A stretch of 64,000 nt of DNA from CAVTRI01 sp963737075 (GCA_963737075.1 CAVTRI010000002.1:2294001-2358000), one strand, 5' to 3'; positions 16,881-25,994 are shown, numbered from the stretch's first letter. A program made the numbers and translations. Notes: generated by a model from the sequence alone, not told the origin.

Positions 16881-18815
16881 CTGAGCGATCCAGAGAGCTT
16901 GGCCAAGCTGAGATCAGAAAACGTTACGGTTCCCAGGTCTCTGGCCGCCGTCATCGGAGACCAGGTGGCGGTCTTACCTGTGAGTGCCCGCTCCATGTTG
17001 GAGATGCTTGCGGTTGTGAACTCGCGAATGCCGCTGGCCCTCCTTGGCGAAGCGGTGGACGTGCCATCGCCGAGCGAAGCGATCGAGCCCGCCTTGACAG
17101 CAGGCCTGGTGGAGTGGTGGCCGCACGAGCCGACGTGCCCGGTGGTGATCCGGCACATTTTGTAGCGGGAAGCCATATATGCCGGGATATCCCCGCGGCG
17201 GCGCCGGGCGCTGCACGGCATGGCCGTCTCGCTCGTCGCCGAGGCAGACGCATGGGCGCACCGGGTGGCCTCGCTCGATCGCCCGGACGAAGAAGTGGCC
17301 GATCAGCTGGAGCGGTTAGCAGGTAAGGAGATGGCCGCAGGCCAGCTCGCGATGGCGGCGACCCATCTGCAGTGGGCGTCTGACATTTCGACCGCGAGAG
17401 TCGATCGGGAGCGCCGGTTGCTTACTGCCGCACGACATCTGACGCTGGTAGGAGAAGCCCGAGGACTGGAACTGCGTGCGGCGGTCGAGGCGTGTGCGCC
17501 GTCCCCCCTTCGGAGCTGCGTCATAGGGACGATGGCATTGTTCTCCGGCCAGCTTACGGAAGCCGAGCTCTGGTTGCGCGGTGGGCTGGCCGAAGCCCGC
17601 AGGAACCGAGACGACCTACCTCTGGCCGCGGACATAGCGGCCCGCCTGGCCGGTGTCTACATCCTGCTTGGCGAGGCTCAGATGGTGAAGTCCCTCGCTC
17701 GCTGGGCGCTCGGTACCCGAACTCAGCCCCCCGCGAGCGAAAGTGCGACCCGGGCTATCGTCGCCATTGGCGCCGCATACGCGGACGGTCCGCTTGCCGG
17801 TTTGGCGGAGTTGGACCACCTCGAGGCTGATCCGGCTCGGGTGGAAGCGGTCCACGTGGATAGGCTCACCTACAGAGGGATGTTCCACTTCTTAGCGGGG
17901 GACCTTCCCGAAGCGGTCGCCGATCTGACTGCCAGCGTCAGGATGATCCGCAAAGAGGGTAGCGCCATCGTGGGTCTCAATACTTATGGCTACCTGGCGC
18001 TTGCCCAGTACTTTTCTGGTGCCTGGGAGGATGCCCTGTTGACCTCCGAGCAAGCCCTGTCAGCAGCGATCATCCATCCCCGTGACTACCAGCTGCCGCT
18101 GTTGCATCTCGCCGCCACCTGCGTAACCGCCGGTCGGGGGGCCACAGCAGAGGCTGAGCAGCACGCCGGCCTCGCCGAGAAGGCGGCGGCCGCCCTGGAC
18201 TACGGTCACGAGCGGCTTTACACGGGAGCCGCTCGAGCGTTGGTATGCCAGGCCGCGGGCGACTACCGGGGAATGGCAGGCGCCCTGCATCACTGGTTGG
18301 ACGGCGACGCCCTCGACGGGCGGGCCCGACTCTACGTGGTTATCTGGGGTCCACTGTTGATCGAAGGGCTGATCGGCTCCGGGCGATGTGAAGAGGCTGC
18401 GACCGCGCTCGGGCTGCTAGGAGCGGAGGCAGTCTCACTCAGGTTCGTGCAGCCCGCCTTCGCCTGGCTGCAAGGCTGGCTCGCCGAGCAGCAGGGCCAT
18501 CCGGAACTCGCCGGCAAGATCTATCAGGAAGGCGAGGATGTCGCCTGCACCGATAGCTCCCTCTTCCGCGCTCAGCTCCTCCTTGCTCACGGGCGCCTCC
18601 TCAGGCGCACCGGCCGGCGCCGGCCGGCCGTGGATCGTCTACGGCAGGCCGACGAGCTGTTTCGAGGGTTCGGGGCGGTGCCGTTCATCGCCCGAACCGA
18701 AGAGGAACTTGCGGCGTGCGGTTTGCGGCCTGGACCCCGGAAGCGACGATCTGCGCTGGAGATGACCAGCCGTGAGCTAGAGATTGCCCACCTGATCGGG
18801 CAGAAGACACGCTGA
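16866..18815 (+). pseudogene. decayed MalT/LuxR-type ATPase regulator
   Basis: A continuous frame encodes the end of an AAA-type ATPase module ('VPRSLAAVIGDQVAVLPVSA', 'RSMLEMLAVVNSRMP') and a long TPR-like helical region. A TAG at 17163-17165 interrupts it exactly where relatives read HxLYREAIYAG; both sides remain in the same frame. The P-loop half is missing upstream. The LuxR helix-turn-helix is cut after 'MTSRELEIAHLIGQKTR', leaving only its first residues. With neither ATP-binding loop nor DNA-binding domain it cannot be a working regulator. An internal ATG at 17220 could still yield a 531-residue TPR-like protein. Confidence 0.8.
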
Positions 18816-19897
18816 ACGATCGACTTCACGACGGTGGCCGGGTTCCTCGCACCGAGGCCGCCGGGGGGAGCGCGGGGCAGCCACCGACGCCCGCCACCCC
18901 CCTGCCCCCGGCCGCACTGCTGGACCTGCTCGCCGGAACCTGGCGAGGCCGAGCGGTCCAAGAGGCGGCCGAGCTCGGTATCGCCGACCTGCTGGCGGAC
19001 GGCGCCCGCTCGATCACCGACCTCGCCCGGTCCACCGAAACAGACGCCGGGTCGCTCCGTCGATTCCTGCGTGCACTGGCCAGACTCGGCGTGTTCGTCC
19101 AGCTCGACGCCGAGCACTTCGCCAACAACGACGTCTCTACGTATCTGCGCGCCGACGTGCCCGGTTCCTTGTCCCCAATCGGACGGCTGCTCGGCGCGGA
19201 ATGGCAACGGCGCGCCTGGGGAGACCTGCACTACAGCGTGCGAACCGGACGACCTGCCGTCGACCATGTTCTCGGCCTCCCGCTGTGGCAGTACTTCGCC
19301 ACCGTGGATCCGCACGCGGGCTTGCAATTTGACGAGGCCATGGCCGCCCTGTCGGCCGCCACGGACGGTCCCGTCGCGGCAGCAATCGACCTGTCCGGCG
19401 CCCGCACGGTCGTTGACGTCGGCGGCGGACAGGGGTCGTTCCTGTCCAAGCTGCTCGAGCGCAACCCCCACATCCATCAGGGCGTCCTCTACGAACAGCC
19501 GCACGTCATAACGGCAGCTCTAGGCTCGCTGCACCCGCGGGCCCGAGCGGAGGCCGGCGACATCCTCGCCAGCGTCCCCGCCGGCGCTGACGCCTACATG
19601 ATCAAGAATGTCCTACATAACTGGGACGACGAGAGCTGCCTGCGCATCCTCTCGAACTGCCGCCGTGCGCTCAGTCCTGAGGGCCGCCTCTTCGCCGCCG
19701 AAATCGTGCTCGACCCCGCAGCATCGCCGCCCTTCGCCTACCTGCTCGACCTCCACATGCTCGTCAGCCTGACTGGACGCGAGCGGACAGCCGACGAGTT
19801 CCGCGCTCTCTTCACCGAGGCCGGACTTGAACTGACCCGCGTCACCCCGACGCCGTCGCTCTTCTCCCTACTCGAAGCCGTGGCGGCGCCATGCTGA
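18812..19897 (+). CDS. O-methyltransferase (Methyltransf_2 type), start anomalous
   Basis: The frame includes the N-terminal winged-helix dimerisation domain ('LADGARSITDLARSTE', 'SLRRFLRALARLGVF') and the SAM domain with VDVGGGQGSFL and the catalytic-region DAYMIKNVLHNWDDE, typical of O-methyltransferases acting on polyketide, phenazine or carotenoid hydroxyls. No ATG, GTG or TTG exists in frame before GTG 19091, which would remove the dimerisation domain. A CTG at 18812 overlaps the previous stop (CTGA). Either CTG is used or the 5' end was lost in the same rearrangement that clipped the neighbouring regulator. Confidence 0.75.
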   Translation: MNDRLHDGGRVPRTEAAGGSAGQPPTPATPLPPAALLDLLAGTWRGRAVQEAAELGIADLLADGARSITDLARSTETDAGSLRRFLRALARLGVFVQLDAEHFANNDVSTYLRADVPGSLSPIGRLLGAEWQRRAWGDLHYSVRTGRPAVDHVLGLPLWQYFATVDPHAGLQFDEAMAALSAATDGPVAAAIDLSGARTVVDVGGGQGSFLSKLLERNPHIHQGVLYEQPHVITAALGSLHPRARAEAGDILASVPAGADAYMIKNVLHNWDDESCLRILSNCRRALSPEGRLFAAEIVLDPAASPPFAYLLDLHMLVSLTGRERTADEFRALFTEAGLELTRVTPTPSLFSLLEAVAAPC

Positions 19898-20333
19898 CTC
19901 CGCATCCGAACGACCTCGTGCTTATTGGAAACCCGCCTGCGCGTTCAACAATCGGCCCGGCCAGGCGATTCATACGGTCGTCGCCATTCCGCACCGCCAA
20001 GCCCCGCAGACCCACACCGTCGGCTCCTCGGCCACTGGCGCCGGCGTGGCCTCCTGCTTGGCCACCTCACGAGCCAGCTCTCGCTCCGCCTGGCGCCGCG
20101 AGCCGTGAAACGTAGTGTGCTGGTGGCGAATCCGGCCCCACGAGTCTTGCCCGACGTAAGCGGAGCTCTCAAGTATCGGATTTGCCTCGCACCGTCCGCA
20201 AGCTCCTGGCCATCAGCGACCTCCTCACGGCCCCAACTTCGGGTGTTGGCTTTTCTGTTGGGGTTTTCCCGAGGAGCGTAATGGAGGGCTGTGACTAGAG
20301 CTCAGAAATGCGCCCTGCCCTGCGGTTGTTTGG
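19898..20333. other. non-coding stretch before tRNA-Thr
   Basis: About 436 bases with only short frames lacking family features on either strand. I see no RNA motif or repeat here. It lies on the 3' side of the tRNA. Confidence 0.5.
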
Positions 20334-20406
20334 AGCCCGAGATCGGAATCGAACCGATGACCTACGCATTACGAGTGCGTTGCTCTGCCGGCTGAGCTAC
20401 TCGGGC
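20334..20406 (-). tRNA. tRNA-Thr(CGU)
   Basis: The minus strand folds into a 73-base cloverleaf: acceptor GCCCGAG/CTCGGGC, D-arm GCTC...GAGC, anticodon stem ACGCA/TGCGT around CTCGTAA (anticodon CGT), and T-arm with GGTTCGATTCC. No CCA is fully encoded. Its 5' half is duplicated at 22909-22952, marking it as the integration target of the adjacent element. Confidence 0.95.
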
Positions 20407-20415
20407 CTACCTGCT
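20372..20415. repeat. attL: 44-bp direct repeat, copy 1
   Basis: The 44 bases from the anticodon arm of tRNA-Thr through its 5' end and nine bases beyond are identical to 22909-22952. Bases on either side differ, so the match has defined edges, as expected for an attachment core. Confidence 0.9.
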
Positions 20416-20428
20416 CTTTTATTGCTCT

Positions 20429-20468
20429 GCTGCTAGCGTAGCAGCACTTTGGACATGCGTTTGGACAT
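20429..20468. repeat. possible integrase arm sites beside attL
   Basis: A perfect inverted repeat GCTGCTA-gcg-TAGCAGC (20429-20445) is followed by two direct copies of TTTGGACAT at 20448-20456 and 20460-20468, twelve bases apart. Position between att core and integrase start fits arm-type or excisionase binding sites, or the integrase promoter. Confidence 0.4.
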
Positions 20469-20489
20469 CTATCGATCGGCGAACTGCTG

Positions 20490-21686
20490 ATGCGTGGCTC
20501 CCTGGCGGAGTGGGGTGGCCCAGGCAGCGGCAAGTGGAAGCTGCGCGTCTACGCCGGGCGGGACGGGCGTAACCGGCCCAGCTACATCTCTCGGAACTTC
20601 ACCGGCTCCCGGCGCCAGGCGGAGAGCGCGCTGAGCAAGCTCGTCGCTGACGTCGAACGCAACCAAGCCAAGAGCCACTCCGGTAGCGTAGGCGACCTCC
20701 TCCAGCGGTGGCTCGCCGACATCGAGCCCATGCGTTCGGTGGGAACGATGCGGGAGCATCGCCGCAGCATCGAACGCAACATCCTCCCCGCCATCGGGTC
20801 CATCCGTCTCGACCGGTTGACCGCCCGGCACCTCGATGACCTGTACCGGTCGCTCCTCGAGCGGGGGCTCTCCAACGCCTCGGTGCGGCGCCACCACGCC
20901 ATCCTCTCCGCGGCCTTGCGCCGGGCGGTGAAATGGGGGTGGCTGGCCAGCAGCCCGGCCGCTCGGGCCTCGCCACCAGGAATCACCCGTGGCTCGGCCG
21001 TCTCTCCGTCGACCGAGGATGTCCAACAGCTGATCGCCGCGGCCGAGGACGCCGATCCGGTTCTCGCGACGGCAATCGTGCTGGCAGCGGTCACCGGCGC
21101 CCGACGCGGGGAGCTGTGCGCGCTGCGATGGTCGGACGTCGACTGGAAGCGCCGGACGCTGACGATCGCTCGCTCGCTCACCGTCATCCGCAAGGAGGCG
21201 ACCGAAGGGCCGACCAAGACGCACCAGCGCCGGGATGTTGCCATCGACGACGCTGTCGGCCAGTTCATCGCCCGCCGGCAGGAGGACCAACGGGCCTCCG
21301 CGTTGGTCGTTGGCGTTGAGTTGATCGAGGACCCGTATCTGTTCAGCCGGGCCGCGGATGGGGCGACACCGTGCTTGCCGGACGGCGTTACCGGTGGCTA
21401 CTCCCGCCTGGCAGCCAAGCTTGGGCTGGGCGGACATTTCCACCAGCTTCGCCATTATGCGGCTACCACATCGATCGCTGCGGGCGCTGACGTGCGGACT
21501 GTGGCCAGCCGCCTAGGACATGCCGACCCTTCGACGACGCTACGCATCTACGCCCACGCGGTCGAGGTCCGGGACCGTGACCTCGCGGATCTGCTCGGCT
21601 CTACCGTCCTCGGATCCGTGCACGGCTTGAGCCTGTCGGATGGCGCTCACCCGCCAGCGCCGCCCGAGGCGGAAGGCGCCCGGTAG
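20490..21686 (+). CDS. tyrosine recombinase / site-specific integrase
   Basis: A 398-residue phage-type integrase. The N-terminal arm-binding segment 'GSGKWKLRVYAGRD' is followed by the SAM-like core-binding domain (about 65-150) and the catalytic domain. Catalytic residues visible are Arg in TGARRGELCALRW, the HQLRH box, LGHADPSTTLRIY with the histidine, and the nucleophile Tyr in that last motif. All are intact, so the enzyme could be active. It begins 75 bases inside attL, the usual place for an integrase. The C-terminal 25 residues after 'LADLL' are atypical and overlap the opposite-strand HTH gene. Confidence 0.93.
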   Translation: MRGSLAEWGGPGSGKWKLRVYAGRDGRNRPSYISRNFTGSRRQAESALSKLVADVERNQAKSHSGSVGDLLQRWLADIEPMRSVGTMREHRRSIERNILPAIGSIRLDRLTARHLDDLYRSLLERGLSNASVRRHHAILSAALRRAVKWGWLASSPAARASPPGITRGSAVSPSTEDVQQLIAAAEDADPVLATAIVLAAVTGARRGELCALRWSDVDWKRRTLTIARSLTVIRKEATEGPTKTHQRRDVAIDDAVGQFIARRQEDQRASALVVGVELIEDPYLFSRAADGATPCLPDGVTGGYSRLAAKLGLGGHFHQLRHYAATTSIAAGADVRTVASRLGHADPSTTLRIYAHAVEVRDRDLADLLGSTVLGSVHGLSLSDGAHPPAPPEAEGAR

Positions 21687-21788
21687 CTCGCCCCGACGGG
21701 CAAGCTCGTAGGCGAGGTCCTTGGAGATGCCCAGTCGGGCCGCGGCCTGGGGCACCGACAGCACGTTCGGGTCGGCCGCGATCATCAT
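21540..21788 (-). CDS. HTH_17 / excisionase-like DNA-binding protein
   Basis: An 82-residue frame whose first half is a MerR-like helix-turn-helix ('VLSVPQAAARLGISKDLAYE' then 'RLGRRWRV'), the AlpA/excisionase class that controls excision of integrated elements. The second half reads through the antisense of the integrase C terminus and may not be original. It is convergent with the integrase and overlaps it by 147 bases, which is unusual: Xis genes normally lie in the same direction. Confidence 0.6.
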   Translation of the reverse strand: MMIAADPNVLSVPQAAARLGISKDLAYELARRGELPGAFRLGRRWRVSAIRQAQAVHGSEDGRAEQIREVTVPDLDRVGVDA

Positions 21789-21910
21789 TCAAGAAACCCG
21801 CGAAGCGTCTTCCGGGAATCCCGCCAGCGGTTCTGCTTCGAGCTGTCCGAACCTCCGGCGCGGGAGTCGGCCTTTCGGACCGGCGCTGTAAACCCGGGGC
21901 CCCTTCAGAG

Positions 21911-22367
21911 ATGACTGCAGGTGCACGCCGAGCCTGGGCGTCCGCTGCGCCGGCCGGCGCCAACCTCGAGGACATGGGCATCGAACGAGGGCCACCGAGT
22001 TCTACGCATCGTCGGCAAAGGCGACAAGCCGGCGCTCATCGCGCTGGTGCCGCGCACCGCCCGCACCATCGACCTGGCTGTCGCAGAGCTTCGGGAGGGG
22101 CCGATCCTGGTCCGCCGCGACGGGCGCCGCCTGGATCGACGGACCGCCCACCGGTGGGTTCGGTCGATCGGCAAGCGGGCCGGGCTCGGGCGGGTCCACC
22201 CGCACATCCTGCGAGCCGCGTTCATCATGGCGCCCTGGACGCCGGCGTCCCCCTTCGGGAGGTCCCGACCGCGGCTTTTCCGGGCTATCAGCACGCACGC
22301 GGCCGGGCATTATTCGGATAGTTTCGCCGGCTCATTGGGATGCTCCGCCTTTGCGATTCTCGACTGA
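21911..22367 (+). pseudogene. second tyrosine integrase, frameshifted fragment
   Basis: Pieces of an XerD-like integrase appear in alternating frames. 'GANLEDMGIERG' in one frame continues as 'HRVLRIVGKGDKPALIALVP' and then 'DRRTAHRWVRSIGKRAGLGR' in another. After HPHILRAAFIM (HxxR box) the frame shifts again to 'ALDAGVPLREV'. The catalytic histidine and tyrosine region is unrecognisable. At least two frameshifts and loss of both ends make it a pseudogene. Confidence 0.8.
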
Positions 22368-22466
22368 CCCCGACCACGCCCCGCGCCGGCCGTCTGAATA
22401 TGTCCGGATCCGAAGCATGGGAGGCATTCGATTGGACAACGCGCATCGATGGTTGGAGAATCGTTC

Positions 22467-22862
22467 TTACGCGGATTGACGGGTCATTCCTAGCGCTTCA
22501 CCGATCCGTGCCCAGCTGACCCCTCGCGCCCTGAGCGCCGCTACGTGGTGAGCCACGGCGCGATCCACGTTCTGGTGAGCGGCGTGGGCTCGTACCATCT
22601 CCTCCAGCAGGCCATCGTCGGATAGGCCATCCCAAGCCTTGATCGTGGTCGGATCCTGGGACTTGGTTGAGCTGCCTGCCGCGGGGGCTTGGGCCACTTT
22701 GCGGTGGAGTTCTTGGGTGGTGATCTGGTTGCACAAGTCGACGCACTCGTTGCAGATATAGACGCCGGGACCGGCGACCAGCTTGGCGATCTCGGACTGG
22801 CCACGCTGGGCGCGCCCCTTCATCGAGGACTTCGAGCGACCCGGGAGGCCGAACAAGGGCAA
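22467..22862 (-). pseudogene. ClpX-type zinc-finger plus HTH protein, degenerate
   Basis: A 131-residue frame. 'SEIAKLVAGPGVYICNECV' followed by DLCNQI is the second half of the C4 zinc finger of ClpX, and the C terminus 'RARGVSWARIGEALGMTRQS' is a helix-turn-helix found in small actinobacterial zinc-finger/HTH proteins. The first Cys-x2-Cys pair is absent: SMKGRAQRG stands where CSFCG should be. The frame stops inside the HTH. The AAA+ part of ClpX is missing altogether. Probably a broken regulator or adaptor gene carried by the element. Confidence 0.6.
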
Positions 22863-22908
22863 GGGTGTGGCCGCAGCGTGACCGGCTCGTAGAGTTCTTT
22901 GCTGAGTC

Positions 22909-22952
22909 CGAGTGCGTTGCTCTGCCGGCTGAGCTACTCGGGCCTACCTGCT
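22909..22952. repeat. attR: 44-bp direct repeat, copy 2
   Basis: Identical to 20372-20415. It carries the 5' half of tRNA-Thr and nine upstream bases but no 3' half, so it is not a second tRNA. The original tRNA promoter should now lie to its right. Confidence 0.9.
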
Positions 22953-23092
22953 ATTTTGCCTTCGGAGGGTAGCAAATCTCCTCATGAACATGTGCTTGGA
23001 CACGTCCCGGTAAGCCAGCGCGCCGAAGCCTGACTCGCTGATCGATTGGGGCGGGCCGCCGCTAGGCCAGAGCGCCCCCGACGTCCGTCTGC

Positions 23093-25855
23093 TCAATGGA
23101 ATGTGAAAGATGTGTGCAGGGCCTGAAAGCCCGATGAGTCTCCGAGACCGACGGAGTAGTGTCCCGGAATGACGGTCCAGCCGGAAGGCTGATAAGTTTC
23201 GAGTGTCTGGCGCGGAATGGTCATGCGGACCACAGTGGAGCTGCCGGCGGCGAGGGTGACGGGGGAGAAACTGACTAGCTGGCCCGGCGGCTCGCCGGCG
23301 GTCGCCGGATAGGTGAGGTAGGCCTGGACGACATCGCCGCCGATGCGGTGCCCGCCGTTCGTCACTTTGACAGACACATGCACTCCGGCCGCGTCCGTTG
23401 AAACGCGAAGCCGGCCGAAGTTGAAGCTGGTGTATGAAAGACCGAACCCGAAGGCGAACAACGGGCGGATGCCGGTCTGCTGGTAGTAGCGATAGCCGAC
23501 ATCCAGACCCTCCGAGTAGGCGGAGAGCAAGCCCGTTCCCGGCCACTGCGTGGGACTAGAAGTCGCGGAGGCCTTTTGACTGGCCGGGAAGGTGACCGGC
23601 AGGTGGCCGGACGGATCGAATTGCCCGAGCAGGACGGCCGCGATGGCGGCGCCGTCTTGTTCGCCTGGGTACCAGGCTTCGAGCACTGATGAGACCTGGT
23701 TCAGCCAGGGCATCAGCACTGGCCCGCTCGTGTCGAGAACGACGATGGTGTTGGGATTGGCGGCGGCGACCGCCGAGATGAGCGCATCTTGGTCACCCGG
23801 AAGGTCGAGACTGGGCCGGTCGAAGGTTTCGCCGCTCGAGTCGGCAGCGAACACGACCGCTACGTGTGCCGATCGGGCGGTGGCGACCGCAGCGGCTATG
23901 GCGTCGGAGTCATACTTCATGCCGATCGTCAGCCTGCTGTTGTTGCCATTCCCGTTGTCGAGCGGAGCCCAGCTCGCCCGGAACTGATATGGCCGTCCCG
24001 CCGTCAGCTCGGCGGTGCCAGACCACGTGCCGGGACCGTGGGTGACGCTGTCGTCGACGACTACCCTGCCGTCGATCGACACGTTGGCCGACCCGGAGCC
24101 AGTCATAGAGAGGGAGTACATACCGCTGCGCGGCACCCGCAGCGTGCCACTCCAGGTGACCGCAGATGGACCCCAGCGAGCGGGAAGGACAATCTGAATT
24201 CCGTTGGCAGTGGCGGCGACGGAGGGCCGGTCGGCGGGGACCGCGCCGCTGCCCGGCTTGTGGACCGCCGGGGGGTTCCGCTTCACCGAGTTCGGCGTGC
24301 TCCCCGCTTGTGCTCCCGTGCGGGCCGCTGCCGCCGCCACAGGGTCAACAACGGTCATTGCCCCGGCTGGCGCTCCCAGGTGACCGATCGTCATGGTGAG
24401 GCCATGGCCGAGACCCGAGAGCGGTGAGAGATCGGTGGCGGGAATCACAGGCAGGGCCGCAGTCGTGGACCCGCCGTCCGCATAGCTGACCGACGCTGCT
24501 CTACCCAGTCCGTCTTTGATGGCGCTGAGAGGCGTCGACACGAAGGGCGCGATCACATGCGACGACCCAAATCCGGCCGGGACCGGCGCGTCGGACGCGG
24601 CCGCCCCGATGACAGCTACCGAGCGGACACTCGAAGGGTCGAGGGGGAGCGAGCCTTGCCGGTTCCGAAGAAGGACCACTGACCGCTCCGCGGCCTTCAG
24701 GGCGACGGCCGCGTGCTCGGGGCTGTCAACCTTTGTTCCAGGGACGCCGCCCGTCTGTCGTCCGACCAGACCGTAGGCGAACATCTGAGTGAGAACCCTC
24801 TCCACCGCCGTGTCCACGGCCGAGACGGGAAGTGAGCCGTTGGACACCTGGGCCGTCAGCTGCTCGATCGAGGCCGGCTTCAGCAGGTCCGTACCGGCCT
24901 CGAGGGCACTGGCAGGATCGTGCACGGCACCATTGTCCGAGCGGACGAAGCCCGCGAAACCCCACTGGCGCAGGTTCTGCAGAAGAGACGAATCCTCGCA
25001 TTGGAAGACGCCGTTGAGCAGGGGATAGGCACACATCAGTGACGCGACGCCGGCATCTGCCACCGCCGACTCAAACGGGCGCAGATAGATCTCCTGGAGG
25101 GACCGGGCCGTCACCGTGTTGTCCAGGGCACCCCGATTGGTTTCCTGGGAGTACACGGCGAGATGCTTGGCATCGGCCATCACCTTCTGGGACTGGACCC
25201 CTTCAATCTCAGCGTTCCCCATACCCGACACGAGAAGAGGATCCTCCCCGAAGCCGTCGAAGCCCCTGCCGCTCTCGGGTACCCGTTCGATGTTCAAGTC
25301 CGGTCCCTGGACCACGTCAATCCCCTGCCCCGCGGCTTCCTCACCGAGAACCTGACCGTATTCACTGGCCAAACCGGTGGCGAACGACGCCGCCACGCCG
25401 ATGGGAGCCGGCAGTTGAGTGACGCCGCGATCCCCGAACGCCAGACCGGACGGGCCGTCCTGGAGGGCCAACGAAGGGATGCACAACCGGGGCACCCCGG
25501 TGTTGACATTCTCGTAGGAACCCGAATAGCGCAGGACGATCTCGTCCAGCTTCTCCCCCAGAGTCATCCGGCTCACGACGAGTGCCGCGATCCGGGCTGG
25601 TGGCAGATGACGGGCCATGGCTGCAATAAGCCAGGGGCACGCCGACAGGCCCGCGGCTGGGGTCGGTAACCCCGCCGCTGCCTGGGGCGATTCAGCACTG
25701 GCTCCTCTCGGTACCAACGGGACCACGGTAAGGATCAGACCGACCGCGGCGACAACCGTTCCGACCACGCCAGCATGCCGTTTCTGGTGTCGGATGCGCC
25801 ATGACCGGAGCGGAGGACGGCTCGGAAGTGGAGATCGCTTTCTACCGGCGGACAA
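23093..25855 (-). CDS. secreted glycoside hydrolase family 3 (beta-glucosidase-like) with PA14 insert
   Basis: A 920-residue exoglycosidase predicted to be exported. Basic N terminus, a hydrophobic segment at about 29-47, then 'ASAESPQAAAG'. The GH3 barrel includes 'GPDLNIERVPESGRGFDGFG' and the nucleophile Asp in FVRSDNGAVHD (about residue 307; SDN instead of the common SDW). A PA14 lectin-like module lies between the two GH3 halves ('LRVPRSGMYSLSMTGSGSAN'), and a fibronectin-III-like domain ends the protein. The apparent start is TTG with a poor SD, so the true start may be slightly inside. It would release sugars from beta-glucosides or plant glycosides outside the cell. Confidence 0.93.
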   Translation of the reverse strand: MSAGRKRSPLPSRPPLRSWRIRHQKRHAGVVGTVVAAVGLILTVVPLVPRGASAESPQAAAGLPTPAAGLSACPWLIAAMARHLPPARIAALVVSRMTLGEKLDEIVLRYSGSYENVNTGVPRLCIPSLALQDGPSGLAFGDRGVTQLPAPIGVAASFATGLASEYGQVLGEEAAGQGIDVVQGPDLNIERVPESGRGFDGFGEDPLLVSGMGNAEIEGVQSQKVMADAKHLAVYSQETNRGALDNTVTARSLQEIYLRPFESAVADAGVASLMCAYPLLNGVFQCEDSSLLQNLRQWGFAGFVRSDNGAVHDPASALEAGTDLLKPASIEQLTAQVSNGSLPVSAVDTAVERVLTQMFAYGLVGRQTGGVPGTKVDSPEHAAVALKAAERSVVLLRNRQGSLPLDPSSVRSVAVIGAAASDAPVPAGFGSSHVIAPFVSTPLSAIKDGLGRAASVSYADGGSTTAALPVIPATDLSPLSGLGHGLTMTIGHLGAPAGAMTVVDPVAAAAARTGAQAGSTPNSVKRNPPAVHKPGSGAVPADRPSVAATANGIQIVLPARWGPSAVTWSGTLRVPRSGMYSLSMTGSGSANVSIDGRVVVDDSVTHGPGTWSGTAELTAGRPYQFRASWAPLDNGNGNNSRLTIGMKYDSDAIAAAVATARSAHVAVVFAADSSGETFDRPSLDLPGDQDALISAVAAANPNTIVVLDTSGPVLMPWLNQVSSVLEAWYPGEQDGAAIAAVLLGQFDPSGHLPVTFPASQKASATSSPTQWPGTGLLSAYSEGLDVGYRYYQQTGIRPLFAFGFGLSYTSFNFGRLRVSTDAAGVHVSVKVTNGGHRIGGDVVQAYLTYPATAGEPPGQLVSFSPVTLAAGSSTVVRMTIPRQTLETYQPSGWTVIPGHYSVGLGDSSGFQALHTSFTFH

Positions 25856-25976
25856 GGAAAGGCTGCCCCTTTCGATCCTTCCTGGTTGATCCGGGTGGGC
25901 GATCGCAGGGTACCGAGCGGGACGGCGAGGGGGTTGGCAGGTTGGACATTCGGGCGAACTCTTGCCCGGCGCCGCC

Positions 25977-25994
25977 CCGCACAGGGCTGTGCGG
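25977..25994. promoter_or_regulatory. palindrome between GH3 and PhnB-like genes
   Basis: CCGCACAG-gg-CTGTGCGG is a perfect 8+8 inverted repeat in the 311-base divergent gap (25856-26166) that otherwise holds no gene. It may be a LacI- or TetR-type operator for the glycosidase. No regulator gene is adjacent. Confidence 0.35.

Larger units (their letters stand above)
20372..22952. mobile_element. small integrative element remnant in tRNA-Thr
   Basis: A 2.58-kb segment bounded by perfect 44-bp repeats derived from tRNA-Thr. It holds a full tyrosine integrase next to the tRNA, an AlpA-like HTH gene, a broken second integrase and a ClpX-type zinc-finger remnant. No replication, transfer or defence genes are present. 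This looks like the stub of a larger integrative element or prophage after internal deletion, or a minimal satellite. The element supplies the 5' half of the tRNA and its upstream region. Confidence 0.85.

Noticed and set aside
22909..22952. Second tRNA-Thr gene
   Set aside because: Only the 5' half plus upstream bases is present; no T-arm or acceptor 3' strand follows. It is the attR repeat.
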